A DNA stretch of 64,000 bases, from the NCBI RefSeq assembly GCF_003966565.1, contig NZ_AP018718.1:496001-560000 (forward strand). Direction: 5' to 3'. Made by a program: the position numbers and the translations under genes. A model generated the notes under the pieces. It had not been told where the DNA came from. It made no database searches and saw only the letters and a program-made list of their open reading frames with translations. The DNA is from Sulfuricystis multivorans. Its GTDB lineage: Bacteria > Pseudomonadota > Gammaproteobacteria > Burkholderiales > Rhodocyclaceae. Positions 25,358-33,479 of the stretch are shown one piece after another (the stretch's first letter is position 1; each line of letters opens with the position of its first letter).

Positions 25358-26140
25358 TTATCCGTCCGGGACGGGGTGATAGAGAAACAGCCGCGTATTC
25401 CGGCGATCGGCGACTTCGATCGTGGCGTCCGCCGGCTGTTCGGGCACTGCAAAACTGTTGCTGACCAGCAAGGCGCCCGGTGACATCTCCCGCTGCGCCT
25501 TGACCCAGAGCCGTGGCATCGGCGCCGGCGACAGGAAGGCGTACACCACGGCATGGCCGCCGAACGATACGGTCCAGAAATCGCGCCTCAGGATCGTCAC
25601 GTTGGGCAGGCCGGCGCAGCGTAGCCGCGCGACGAGCCAGGTAAGCGGCGCATGCTCGATGCCGGTGAACAGACAGTCGGGCCGGGCCAGCGCCAGTCGG
25701 CGCAGCAGGCCGCCGTCGCCGCAGCCCAGATCGAGGATGTGGCAGGGCACGGCGGGCAGCAGCTCGAGCAGGGCATCCGCCGTCGCGCGATTGGTCAGGT
25801 AAAGTGGCACGCGGCTTGCGTCCGTGCGCCAGAAGACGAGTAGCAACAGAACGAAAGCGGCGAGGAACCAGCCGGGCGCGATATCGAGGCCGTGCACCAG
25901 GACCACCAGCGGCATGAAGACGAGGTGGATCGGAATCCACCAGCGCGGGGCCTTGAGTTTGAGCGCGATCATCGCCGCCAGCCCGCCTTGCAGCAGCGCG
26001 ATCAGCAGCGGGATGCGCAAGAAATCGGCCGAAGACAGACGACTCAATCCGGCGACGAACAGGAAAGTCGCCGCCGCGCCGCCGAGTTGGGCAAGGAGCG
26101 CGCCTTTTAGCGGCGAGTGCTCAAGCGACGAATTCCGCAC
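25358..26140 (-). CDS. Membrane-anchored class I SAM-dependent methyltransferase
   Basis: A 260-residue protein with four hydrophobic segments in its first ~115 residues (ALLAQLGGAAATFLFVAGL, IPLLIALLQGGLAAMIAL, WWIPIHLVFMPLVVLVHGL, GWFLAAFVLLLLVFW). A Rossmann methyltransferase domain follows with [17 protein letters not shown] near residue 140. The substrate is unknown. The GTG at 26140 is chosen because it is the only start before the conserved SPLKGALLAQLGG. It overlaps the end of the upstream oxidoreductase remnant by 20 nt, implying coupling. Confidence 0.75.
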   Translation of the reverse strand: MRNSSLEHSPLKGALLAQLGGAAATFLFVAGLSRLSSADFLRIPLLIALLQGGLAAMIALKLKAPRWWIPIHLVFMPLVVLVHGLDIAPGWFLAAFVLLLLVFWRTDASRVPLYLTNRATADALLELLPAVPCHILDLGCGDGGLLRRLALARPDCLFTGIEHAPLTWLVARLRCAGLPNVTILRRDFWTVSFGGHAVVYAFLSPAPMPRLWVKAQREMSPGALLVSNSFAVPEQPADATIEVADRRNTRLFLYHPVPDG

Positions 26141-26855
26141 GGGCGTTTTCCCTTCGCTGCCTTGCCGGAAGCAGAGACTTTTCGCGCACGGGACCGAAGC
26201 CGCGCACCCTCTCTGGCCAAGCGGCAAGCTCGTGCGTGGCGGGCAACTCGTCGGCATCGAGCCGTTCGAGGATCAGTTCGAGATCCTCTTCGTACTCCGC
26301 GAGCAATTGCCGGGCGAGCCGGCGCTCCGGTGTGTGCGCGACGATGTCCCAACGCGTGTTACGCAGCCGGGGCAGCCTGGCCAGTCGGCTCAGCAGCGCC
26401 ATCATCCAAGGGCCATAGCGGCGTTTGGCAATCACGCCGGTGTTCGGATCGGGGCGCGCCAAAAGCGGCGACGCGAGATGGAAGTGGATGTGGTCATCTC
26501 CCTCGAAGCGTGCGGCGATACGCTCGAAAAAATCGGTCTTGGCGAATAGTCGAGCGCGGCGTGCCGCCGCGAAATTTGGCTGCGTCGAGGAAACTGAGGT
26601 TGGCGCACTTATTGCTTTGTATTTCACGCTAACAAGCCGGTCTGCTGCGTGCCCCACAGCGCCGTCGCAGCGAGCTCTTCATTGACACCGGGCTGAAAGA
26701 CGATGTGATGGCGATCGAGATGGCGCTTCGCCTGCCAGAGCGCGAGATCATAGCCGCCCAGCGGCGAGCCGCGGTAGCCGGAGATGAAACCGGCCCATTG
26801 AGCCCTGCCGCCCGCTCTGGAGCGTGTATTTGTCGTCGAGCGTCACTGAATGCAT
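26121..26855 (-). pseudogene. Indolepyruvate:ferredoxin oxidoreductase (fused IorA/IorB type), ends kept, most of the gene deleted
   Basis: It starts ATG at 26855, abutting the stop of the upstream gene: MHSVTLDDKYTLQSGR. A deletion of about 20 codons and a lost base follow, then in another frame AGFISGYRGSPLGGYDLALWQAK... and FQPGVNEELAATALWGTQQT (to 26639). After about 80 bp of unassigned, AT-richer sequence, the far C-terminus resumes (about 26558-26121): RLFAKTDFFERIAARFEGD, GVIAKRRYGPWMM, ELAAWPERVRGFGPVREKS. The intact enzyme is about 1160 residues and converts aryl pyruvates to aryl-acetyl-CoA; all thiamine-pyrophosphate and most iron-sulfur parts are gone. Confidence 0.85.
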
Positions 26856-26860
26856 TCAGT
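26845..26860. repeat. 16-bp perfect palindrome across a stop/start junction
   Basis: ACTGAATGCATTCAGT spans the TGA of the 2-hydroxyacid dehydrogenase gene and the ATG of the oxidoreductase remnant on the minus strand. It may be chance in a TGAATG junction, or a protein- or RNA-level control site. Confidence 0.35.
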
Positions 26861-28247
26861 CGGGCAGGATCTTGCCGGGGTTCATCAGATTGTCCGGGTC
26901 GATGCACTGCTTGATCGCGCGCATCACGGCGAGCGCGTCTGCGCCATGTTCGAGCGCCATGAACTTCTTCTTGCCGAGGCCAATGCCATGCTCGCCGGTG
27001 CAAGTGCCGTCCATCGCGATCGCACGTTCGGCGAGCCGTTGCGCGAAGGCTTGCGCTTTGGCGAGCCCGGGGGCGTCCTGCGGATGCACGAGGATCAGCA
27101 TATGGAAGTTGCCGTCGCCGACATGTCCCAGAAGGGGCGCCGTGAGCCCGGTGGCTTCGAGGTCGGCGCGCGTGGCCGCGATGCACTCGGCAAGTTGCGA
27201 GATCGGCACACAGACATCGGTGGTGAGCGAATGCGCCCCTGGCTGAAGGGCGAGGCAGGCGTAATAGGCATCGTGACGCGCCTGCCAGAGGCGCGAACGG
27301 TCTTCGGGCTTGTTGGCCCATTCGAAATCCATGCTGCCATGCTCGGCGGCGATGGCCCGCAGGGCCGCGGTCTGCTCGGCCACGCCGGCCGGCGAGCCAT
27401 GCAGCTCGAAAAACAGCGTCGGCGCCTCGCGCAGGCGAGTTTTGCTGTAGCGATTGATGGCGTGGATCGAAAGCTTGTCCAGCAGTTCGATGCGCGCGAC
27501 GGGAATGCCGATCTGGATGGTCTGGATCACGGTATCCACCGCAGTCGGGATGTCGGGAAATGCACAAACGGCGCTGGCGATCGCTTCCGGCTGCGGATGC
27601 AGACGTACGGTCAGCTCGGTAATGATGCCCAGGGTGCCTTCGGAACCGACGAACAGACGGGTGAGGTCATAGCCGGCAGCGGATTTCTTCGCGCGTGTGC
27701 CAGTCTTGATGATGCGGCCATCGGGGAGCACGACCGTGGCGGCGAGCACGTTTTCACGCATTGTGCCATAGCGCACCGCATTGGTGCCCGAGGCGCGCGT
27801 TGCCGCCATGCCGCCGAGGCTGGCATCCGCCCCTGGATCGATCGGGAAGAACAGCCCGGAATCGTGCAGCGCGGCGTTCAGCGCTTTGCGTGTGACACCG
27901 GCTTCGACCGTGGCATCCAGATCTTCGGGGCGGATCGCCAGGATGCGGTTCATTTGCGACAGGTCGATGCAGACGCCGCCATGCACCGCGAGCAGATGAC
28001 CTTCGAGCGATGTGCCGGTGCCATAGGCGATGACCGGCACTTTGTGCGCATGGCAAAGGGCGACGGCCGCAGCGACCTCCGCGGTGGATTGGGCGAAAAC
28101 AACTGCATCCGGCGGCATGGGAGCATGCGAGGATTCGTCCTTGCCATGATGTGCGCAGACGGCGGCGCTGGTCGTGAAGCGGCTGCCGAAGCGGCTTGTC
28201 AGAGCGTCCCGTAGGGCGGCTGGGAGCGGTGTTGTGAGCGTCTTCAT
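26856..28247 (-). CDS. FAD-linked 2-hydroxyacid dehydrogenase (GlcD / D-lactate dehydrogenase type)
   Basis: A 463-residue flavoprotein of the VAO/PCMH family: FAD-binding VIAYGTGTSLEGH (about residue 75), FFPIDPGADASLGGMAATRASGTNAVRYGTMRENV (about 138-172), C-terminal metal/substrate motifs GHVGDGNFHM and CTGEHGIGLGKKKFM. It is closest by motif to cytochrome-linked D-lactate dehydrogenases and the glycolate oxidase GlcD subunit. No glcE or glcF follows, favouring a stand-alone D-2-hydroxyacid dehydrogenase. Being translationally joined to an indolepyruvate oxidoreductase (now broken), it may have oxidised aryl-lactates to aryl-pyruvates; this is inference. Confidence 0.85.
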   Translation of the reverse strand: MKTLTTPLPAALRDALTSRFGSRFTTSAAVCAHHGKDESSHAPMPPDAVVFAQSTAEVAAAVALCHAHKVPVIAYGTGTSLEGHLLAVHGGVCIDLSQMNRILAIRPEDLDATVEAGVTRKALNAALHDSGLFFPIDPGADASLGGMAATRASGTNAVRYGTMRENVLAATVVLPDGRIIKTGTRAKKSAAGYDLTRLFVGSEGTLGIITELTVRLHPQPEAIASAVCAFPDIPTAVDTVIQTIQIGIPVARIELLDKLSIHAINRYSKTRLREAPTLFFELHGSPAGVAEQTAALRAIAAEHGSMDFEWANKPEDRSRLWQARHDAYYACLALQPGAHSLTTDVCVPISQLAECIAATRADLEATGLTAPLLGHVGDGNFHMLILVHPQDAPGLAKAQAFAQRLAERAIAMDGTCTGEHGIGLGKKKFMALEHGADALAVMRAIKQCIDPDNLMNPGKILPD

Positions 28248-28314
28248 GACGCGTCATTCTACGTCCGACGCTTGCCGCTTCCGGCTATCCGACGAATCGA
28301 AAGCCAAACCGCCA

Positions 28315-28344
28315 TTGACAGCACCGACGAATTTCGTGCAGAAT
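28315..28344 (+). promoter_or_regulatory. Putative sigma-70 promoter of the tRNA-tuf operon
   Basis: TTGACA (28315-28320), 18-nt spacer, CAGAAT (28339-28344); transcription would begin about 28351, seven bases before mature tRNA-Tyr. Confidence 0.6.
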
Positions 28345-28357
28345 GCAGCGTTTCGCT

Positions 28358-28443
<86 letters not shown>

Positions 28444-28498
28444 GTTCAATGTCTGTAGCAGGCAGCAGGTCGGTTCGTGGTTGCAGTAGTGCAGGCGG

Positions 28499-28572
28499 GC
28501 GGGTGTAGTTCAATGGCAGAACCTCAGCCTTCCAAGCTGATGACGCGGGTTCGATTCCCGCTACCCGCTCCA
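28499..28572 (+). tRNA. tRNA-Gly (anticodon TCC)
   Basis: Acceptor GCGGGTG pairs with TACCCGC (one G-T), discriminator T, encoded CCA at 28570-28572. Anticodon stem TCAGC/GCTGA encloses CTTCCAA with TCC at 28531-28533. T loop GTTCGATTC. Confidence 0.97.
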
Positions 28573-28590
28573 GGCAGGCTCAGGGTTTTT

Positions 28591-28665
<75 letters not shown>

Positions 28666-28710
28666 GTATCCGGCAGTTCGTTTCGACATTTAGATTTAGG
28701 GTGATCAATC

Positions 28711-29901
28711 ATGGCAAAAGGAAAGTTTGAGCGTACGAAGCCGCACGTGAATGTGGGGACGATTGGGCACGTGGATCATGGCAAGACCACGTTGACGGCG
28801 GCGATTACGACGATATTGGCGTCGAAGTTTGGTGGAGAGGCGAAGAAATATGATGAGATTGATGCGGCGCCGGAAGAGAAGGCGCGGGGCATCACCATCA
28901 ACACGGCGCACGTTGAGTACGAGACGGCGAACCGACACTACGCACACGTTGACTGTCCGGGCCATGCGGACTACGTGAAGAACATGATCACTGGGGCGGC
29001 GCAGATGGACGGTGCGATTTTGGTGGTATCGGCGGCGGACGGTCCGATGCCGCAGACCCGCGAGCACATCCTGCTGGCGCGTCAAGTGGGCGTGCCGTAC
29101 ATCATTGTGTTTCTGAACAAATGCGACATGGTGGATGATCCTGAGCTGCTTGAGCTGGTTGAAATGGAAGTGCGCGAGCTGCTCAGCAAGTACGATTTTC
29201 CGGGCGACGAAGTGCCGATCATCAAAGGTTCGGCGCTGAAAGCGATGGAAGGCGACAAAGGCGAGCTGGGGGAGCAGGCGATCCTGAAGCTGGCGGAAGC
29301 GCTGGACAGCTACATTCCGACGCCGGAGCGTGCCATTGACAAGCCGTTTTTGATGCCGATCGAAGACGTCTTCTCGATCTCTGGGCGAGGCACGGTCGTC
29401 ACGGGTCGGGTCGAGCGTGGTGTCATCAAAGTGGGTGATGAAATCGAAATCGTCGGCATTCGGCCGACCATCAAGACCACCTGCACGGGAGTGGAAATGT
29501 TCCGCAAGCTGCTCGACCAAGGGCAAGCGGGGGACAACGTTGGCGTGCTGCTGCGCGGCACCAAGCGGGAAGAAGTCGAGCGGGGCCAAGTGTTGGCCAA
29601 GCCGGGCACGATCACCCCGCACACGCACTTCACGGCGGAAGTGTATGTGCTGTCGAAGGACGAAGGTGGGCGGCACACGCCGTTCTTCAATGGCTATCGT
29701 CCGCAGTTTTACTTCCGCACGACGGACGTGACGGGGGCGGTGGAACTGCCGGCGGGGGTTGAGATGGTGATGCCGGGGGACAACGTGCAGATGACGGTGA
29801 AGCTGATTGCGCCGATCGCGATGGAAGAAGGTCTGCGCTTCGCGATCCGCGAAGGCGGCCGCACCGTCGGCGCCGGCGTCGTCGCGAAAATCATCGAGTA
29901 A
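28711..29901 (+). CDS. tuf: Elongation factor Tu, copy 1
   Basis: A 396-residue GTPase that delivers aminoacyl-tRNA to the ribosome. G1 GHVDHGKTT, switch [15 protein letters not shown]3 [13 protein letters not shown]4 NKCD and GSALKA are all present, and the C-terminus is [11 protein letters not shown]. Nucleotide sequence appears identical over the whole coding region to the second copy at 45047-46237, while flanks diverge within a few bases. It sits in the tRNA-tuf-tRNA-secE-nusG context and is followed by a terminator-like hairpin. Confidence 0.98.
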   Translation: MAKGKFERTKPHVNVGTIGHVDHGKTTLTAAITTILASKFGGEAKKYDEIDAAPEEKARGITINTAHVEYETANRHYAHVDCPGHADYVKNMITGAAQMDGAILVVSAADGPMPQTREHILLARQVGVPYIIVFLNKCDMVDDPELLELVEMEVRELLSKYDFPGDEVPIIKGSALKAMEGDKGELGEQAILKLAEALDSYIPTPERAIDKPFLMPIEDVFSISGRGTVVTGRVERGVIKVGDEIEIVGIRPTIKTTCTGVEMFRKLLDQGQAGDNVGVLLRGTKREEVERGQVLAKPGTITPHTHFTAEVYVLSKDEGGRHTPFFNGYRPQFYFRTTDVTGAVELPAGVEMVMPGDNVQMTVKLIAPIAMEEGLRFAIREGGRTVGAGVVAKIIE

Positions 29902-29918
29902 GGTTTATTTTATGTTTT

Positions 29919-29947
29919 GGGCGGTGCCTTTCAGGGTGCCGCCCTTT
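29919..29947 (+). terminator. Hairpin terminator after tuf copy 1
   Basis: GGGCGGTGCC (29919-29928) pairs with GGTGCCGCCC (29935-29944, two G-T pairs) around a short loop, then TTTG and a loose T-rich stretch. Probably partial, since tRNA-Trp and secE follow. Confidence 0.6.
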
Positions 29948-29961
29948 GTAGTCTTTATTGC

Positions 29962-30037
29962 AGGGGTATAGCTCAATTGGCAGAGCGGCGGTCTCCAAAA
30001 CCGCAGGTTGGGGGTTCGATTCCCTCTGCCCCTGCCA
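29962..30037 (+). tRNA. tRNA-Trp (anticodon CCA)
   Basis: Acceptor AGGGGTA pairs with TGCCCCT, discriminator G, encoded CCA at 30035-30037. Anticodon CCA at 29995-29997 in loop CTCCAAA, stem GCGGT/ACCGC. Lies between tuf and secE as in many proteobacteria. Confidence 0.97.
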
Positions 30038-30067
30038 CCAGCTCGATGGTTATGTTGATGGACGGAA

Positions 30068-30421
30068 ATGGCCGATAAACTGAAGATTGCCTTGGCGCTG
30101 TTACTGCTCGTGGCGGGAATCGCAGGCTTTTATCTTCTTGCCGAGCAGGCGCTCGTGGTGCGTGTGCTTTCGGTTCTCCTCGGTGTCGTCGCGGGTATCG
30201 CAGTTGTCTGGTTTACTGAGCCGGGGCAGCGCTTCGTGGTGTTTGGCCGGGAAGCAATCGTCGAGGCCAAGAAAGTCGTCTGGCCGACGCGCAAGGAAAC
30301 CGTGCAGACCACGTTGGTCGTCTTCGGCTTCGTGGTCGTGATGGCCGTGGTTCTCTTCCTGACGGACAAGACACTGGAATGGGTTCTCTACGACCTGGTG
30401 CTGGGCTGGAAAAAATCATGA
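30068..30421 (+). CDS. secE: Preprotein translocase subunit SecE
   Basis: A 117-residue inner-membrane protein that clamps SecY. There are two N-terminal hydrophobic helices, then the conserved amphipathic segment [21 protein letters not shown] (about residues 62-80) and a third membrane helix ending ...LVLGWKKS. Its stop overlaps the nusG ATG (ATGA). Confidence 0.96.
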   Translation: MADKLKIALALLLLVAGIAGFYLLAEQALVVRVLSVLLGVVAGIAVVWFTEPGQRFVVFGREAIVEAKKVVWPTRKETVQTTLVVFGFVVVMAVVLFLTDKTLEWVLYDLVLGWKKS

Positions 30422-30951
30422 CGAAACGCTGGTACGTGGTGCACGCCTATTCGGGCTTTGAAAAATCGGTGCAGCGCGCCCTGACGGAACGGATCGCGCG
30501 CGCCGGGATGCAGGACAAGTTTGGCCAGATTCTCGTGCCGGTCGAAGAGGTGGTCGAGATGAAGAGCGGCCAAAAAAGTATTTCCGAACGCAAGTTCTTT
30601 CCCGGCTATGTGTTGGTCGAGATGGAAATGAACGACGATACCTGGCATCTGGTGAAGAGCACGCCCAAGGTGACGGGTTTCGTCGGTGGAACTGCGACCA
30701 AGCCAACGCCGATCACCGAAAAGGAAGTCGAGAAAATCATGCAGCAGATGCAGGAGGGGGTGGAAAAACCCCGTCCCAAGGTGCTGTTCGAAGTCGGCGA
30801 GATGGTACGCATCAAGGATGGGCCCTTCACCGATTTCAATGGCACGGTAGAGGAAGTGAATTATGAAAAGAACCGCTTGCGTGTTTCAGTGAGCATTTTC
30901 GGGCGTGCCACCCCAGTCGAACTCGAGTTTGCGCAGGTCGAGAAAGCATAG
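30418..30951 (+). CDS. nusG: Transcription termination/antitermination factor NusG
   Basis: A 177-residue factor linking RNA polymerase to Rho or to the ribosome. The NGN domain starts [22 protein letters not shown] with [13 protein letters not shown]; the C-terminal KOW domain is [24 protein letters not shown]. Start fixed by the ATGA overlap with secE; an in-frame upstream extension inside secE is not used. Confidence 0.97.
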   Translation: MTKRWYVVHAYSGFEKSVQRALTERIARAGMQDKFGQILVPVEEVVEMKSGQKSISERKFFPGYVLVEMEMNDDTWHLVKSTPKVTGFVGGTATKPTPITEKEVEKIMQQMQEGVEKPRPKVLFEVGEMVRIKDGPFTDFNGTVEEVNYEKNRLRVSVSIFGRATPVELEFAQVEKA

Positions 30952-31042
30952 AGTATTACCGGCGCTGCAGCGGTTCATCTGCGGCAGGAGGAGCGTTGCC
31001 AACAGGCGATGCGTTATCACTCACTCACAGGAGTAAGCAAAC

Positions 31043-31474
31043 ATGGCGAAGAAAATCGTCGGCTACATCAAGCTGCAAGTGCCGGCCGGCAAGGCGAACC
31101 CCTCGCCGCCAATCGGTCCCGCGCTCGGCCAGCGCGGTCTCAACATCATGGAATTCTGCAAGGCCTTCAATGCCCAGACCCAAGGGCTGGAGCCTGGCCT
31201 GCCAATCCCCGTGGTGATTACCGCTTATGCGGACAAGTCCTTTACCTTCGTAATGAAGACGCCGCCGGCAACGGTTTTGATCAAGAAGGCGGCTGGTGTC
31301 CAGAAGGGTTCTGCGAAGCCGCACACTGACAAGGTCGGCAAGATCACTCGTGCGCAAGCCGAGGAAATCGCGAAAACAAAAATGAAGGATCTGACTGCCG
31401 CCGACATGGAGGCGGCAGTACGTACCATCGCGGGTTCCGCCCGCAGTATGGGTATTACCGTGGAGGGCGTGTGA
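31043..31474 (+). CDS. rplK: 50S ribosomal protein L11
   Basis: 143 residues, usual length. N-terminal [43 protein letters not shown] and C-terminal rRNA-binding [12 protein letters not shown]. Forms the GTPase-associated centre on 23S rRNA. Preceded by AGGAG and followed by rplA after one base. Confidence 0.98.
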   Translation: MAKKIVGYIKLQVPAGKANPSPPIGPALGQRGLNIMEFCKAFNAQTQGLEPGLPIPVVITAYADKSFTFVMKTPPATVLIKKAAGVQKGSAKPHTDKVGKITRAQAEEIAKTKMKDLTAADMEAAVRTIAGSARSMGITVEGV

Positions 31475-31475
31475 C

Positions 31476-32180
31476 ATGGCAAGGCATTCCAAGCGTGTAC
31501 GGGCATTGCGTGCCAAAATCGATCGCAGCAAGAGCTATCCCTTGACGGAAGCGTTGTCGCTGGTCAAAGAAAATGCCACGGCAAAGTTCAACGAGTCGAT
31601 CGACGTCGCAGTGAATCTGGGTGTGGATGCGAAGAAATCCGACCAGGTCGTGCGCGGCTCCGTCGTCCTACCTGCCGGGACGGGAAAAACGGTGCGTGTT
31701 GCGGTATTCGCGCAGGGCGCCAAGGCAGAGGAGGCCCGTGCCGCGGGTGCGGACATCGTCGGCTTCGACGACTTGGCCGCCACTGTAAAGTCCGGCACGA
31801 TCGATTTCGATGTCTGCATCGCCACCCCGGATGCAATGAAAGTGGTTGGCCAACTAGGCCAGATTCTCGGTCCGCGCGGCTTGATGCCGAACCCTAAGGT
31901 GGGCACCGTGACCATGGATGTCGCAACGGCCGTCAAGAATGCCAAGGCGGGCCAGGTGCAGTATCGCACCGACAAGGCCGGCATCGTGATGTGCACCATC
32001 GGTCGGGCATCGTTCACAGTCGAACAATTACAGCAGAACATGGCTGCACTGATCGAAGCTCTCAACAAAGCCAAGCCGGCTGCCGCCAAGGGGCAATATT
32101 TGAAGAAGGTTTCCGTGTCCTCGACCATGGGGCCTGGTGTGCGAGTCGATCAGGCGTCTTTGGCGGGGGTTCAGACATAA
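31476..32180 (+). CDS. rplA: 50S ribosomal protein L1
   Basis: 234 residues. Signature [13 protein letters not shown] and the [14 protein letters not shown] segment are present. L1 forms the ribosomal stalk at the E site and in many bacteria represses its own rplK-rplA mRNA by binding the leader. Confidence 0.98.
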   Translation: MARHSKRVRALRAKIDRSKSYPLTEALSLVKENATAKFNESIDVAVNLGVDAKKSDQVVRGSVVLPAGTGKTVRVAVFAQGAKAEEARAAGADIVGFDDLAATVKSGTIDFDVCIATPDAMKVVGQLGQILGPRGLMPNPKVGTVTMDVATAVKNAKAGQVQYRTDKAGIVMCTIGRASFTVEQLQQNMAALIEALNKAKPAAAKGQYLKKVSVSSTMGPGVRVDQASLAGVQT

Positions 32181-32184
32181 AGAC

Positions 32185-32375
32185 TTTGGGCCGTTGCCCG
32201 TCGGTTTGAGGGCAACGGGTTATCAAAGACCGCAGGTGTTCGCAAGAATTTAATCGCCGGCAGTTTTGCCGGCGGCCTGCGCAGATGGCGTAACCCGAAG
32301 GCAGGAATGCAGATTCCTGAATGAAGGTCGCCGTATCGCCGCCAACGGTATCCGCTGGCGGAGTTAGCAAAGGAG
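32185..32375 (+). promoter_or_regulatory. L10-type ribosomal-protein leader before rplJ
   Basis: A 200-bp untranslated gap between rplA and rplJ. It starts with the hairpin CCGTTGCCC (32191-32199) / GGGCAACGG (32210-32218) and continues with ACCGCAGGTG and a later CCTGCGCAGATGG, which can pair, as in L10(L12)4-binding leaders that repress rplJL translation. Assignment is by position and pattern; a covariance-model search would settle it. Confidence 0.6.
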
Positions 32376-32381
32376 TTGACC

Positions 32382-32906
32382 ATGGGTCTCAATCTTGAAG
32401 ACAAGAAGGCGGTCGTTGCCGAAGTGTCTGCCGTAGTGGCAGGCGCCCAGTCGATCATCGTCGCCGAGTACCGTGGTCTCGAGGTGGGGGATATCACCGC
32501 CCTGCGTGCCGATGCACGTAAGGCGGGTGTGTATCTGCGTGTGCTGAAAAACACCCTGGTGCGCCGTGCCGTCGCTGGTACGCCGTTCGAGGGGCTTGCC
32601 GAAAAAATGGTCGGCCCGCTGATCTATGGGATTTCCAAAGATCCGGTTGCTGCGGCCAAGCTATTGCATGATTTCGGCAAAAGCAACCCGAAACTCGTCG
32701 TCAAGGCGGGTGCCATGCCGAATTACGTCATGGATGCGGAAGGTGTCAAGGCGCTCGCCTCGATGCCCAGCCGCGACGAGTTGTTGGCCAAGTTGCTCGG
32801 CACCATGCAGGCACCGATCGCCCAGTTCGTCCGCACCCTCAACGAAATCCCGACGAAGTTCGTCCGGGGGCTCGCTGCGGTGCGCGACGCCAAAGAGGCT
32901 GCGTAA
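32382..32906 (+). CDS. rplJ: 50S ribosomal protein L10
   Basis: 174 residues starting [15 protein letters not shown], with [36 protein letters not shown]. Anchors L7/L12 dimers to the stalk base through its C-terminal helix. ATG at 32382 with AAAGGAG upstream is preferred over a TTG six bases earlier. Confidence 0.97.
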   Translation: MGLNLEDKKAVVAEVSAVVAGAQSIIVAEYRGLEVGDITALRADARKAGVYLRVLKNTLVRRAVAGTPFEGLAEKMVGPLIYGISKDPVAAAKLLHDFGKSNPKLVVKAGAMPNYVMDAEGVKALASMPSRDELLAKLLGTMQAPIAQFVRTLNEIPTKFVRGLAAVRDAKEAA

Positions 32907-32945
32907 TCGTTTCATTGAACCAATTTTCATTCAGGAGTCATTATC

Positions 32946-33329
32946 ATGGCTGTTAGCAAAGCTGAAATCCTCGATGCCATCGCTGGCATGACCGTTCTGG
33001 AACTTTCCGAACTGATCAAGGAAATGGAAGAAAAATTCGGTGTTTCTGCCGCTGCGACCGCCGTCGCCGTGGCGGCTCCGGCCGCCGGCGGTGCTGCTGC
33101 TCCGGCTGCCGAAGAAAAGACCGAATTTACCGTCGTGCTGCAGGCCGCAGGCGAAAAGAAGGTCGAAGTCATCAAGGTCGTGCGTGCCGCGACTGGTCTT
33201 GGTCTCAAGGAAGCCAAGGATCTCGTCGATGGTGCTCCGAAGCCGGTCAAAGAAGGCATTCCAAAGGCCGATGCCGAGGCGCTCAAGAAGCAGCTGGAAG
33301 ACGCTGGCGCGAAGGTCGAAATCAAGTAA
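32946..33329 (+). CDS. rplL: 50S ribosomal protein L7/L12
   Basis: 127 residues: N-terminal dimerisation part ([33 protein letters not shown]), an Ala-rich hinge ([15 protein letters not shown]) and the globular factor-binding domain ([35 protein letters not shown]). Followed by a terminator-like hairpin before rpoB. Confidence 0.98.
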   Translation: MAVSKAEILDAIAGMTVLELSELIKEMEEKFGVSAAATAVAVAAPAAGGAAAPAAEEKTEFTVVLQAAGEKKVEVIKVVRAATGLGLKEAKDLVDGAPKPVKEGIPKADAEALKKQLEDAGAKVEIK

Positions 33330-33344
33330 TTGTCTTTGCGTCAT

Positions 33345-33376
33345 GGGCTGGCCACCAACTGGGCGGCCAGCCCTTT
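33345..33376 (+). terminator. Hairpin between rplL and rpoB (attenuator)
   Basis: GGGCTGGCC (33345-33353) and GGCCAGCCC (33365-33373) form a nine-pair stem, followed by only TTT. Likely a partial terminator or processing site that lowers rpoBC transcription relative to the ribosomal genes, as known in E. coli. Confidence 0.6.
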
Positions 33377-33479
33377 CGCATTGGATTTTCAGAACACAAC
33401 GAATGTCAGCGATAGGTTTCAGCGAACAGCCATCCTGCCGCGGTTGGCTGCCCCCTGAATCCTGACAGACGGAGCGAAC

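Noticed and set aside
28705-29676. 323-codon minus-strand frame, repeated antisense to both tuf copies
   Set aside because: Its duplication merely follows the identical tuf genes.
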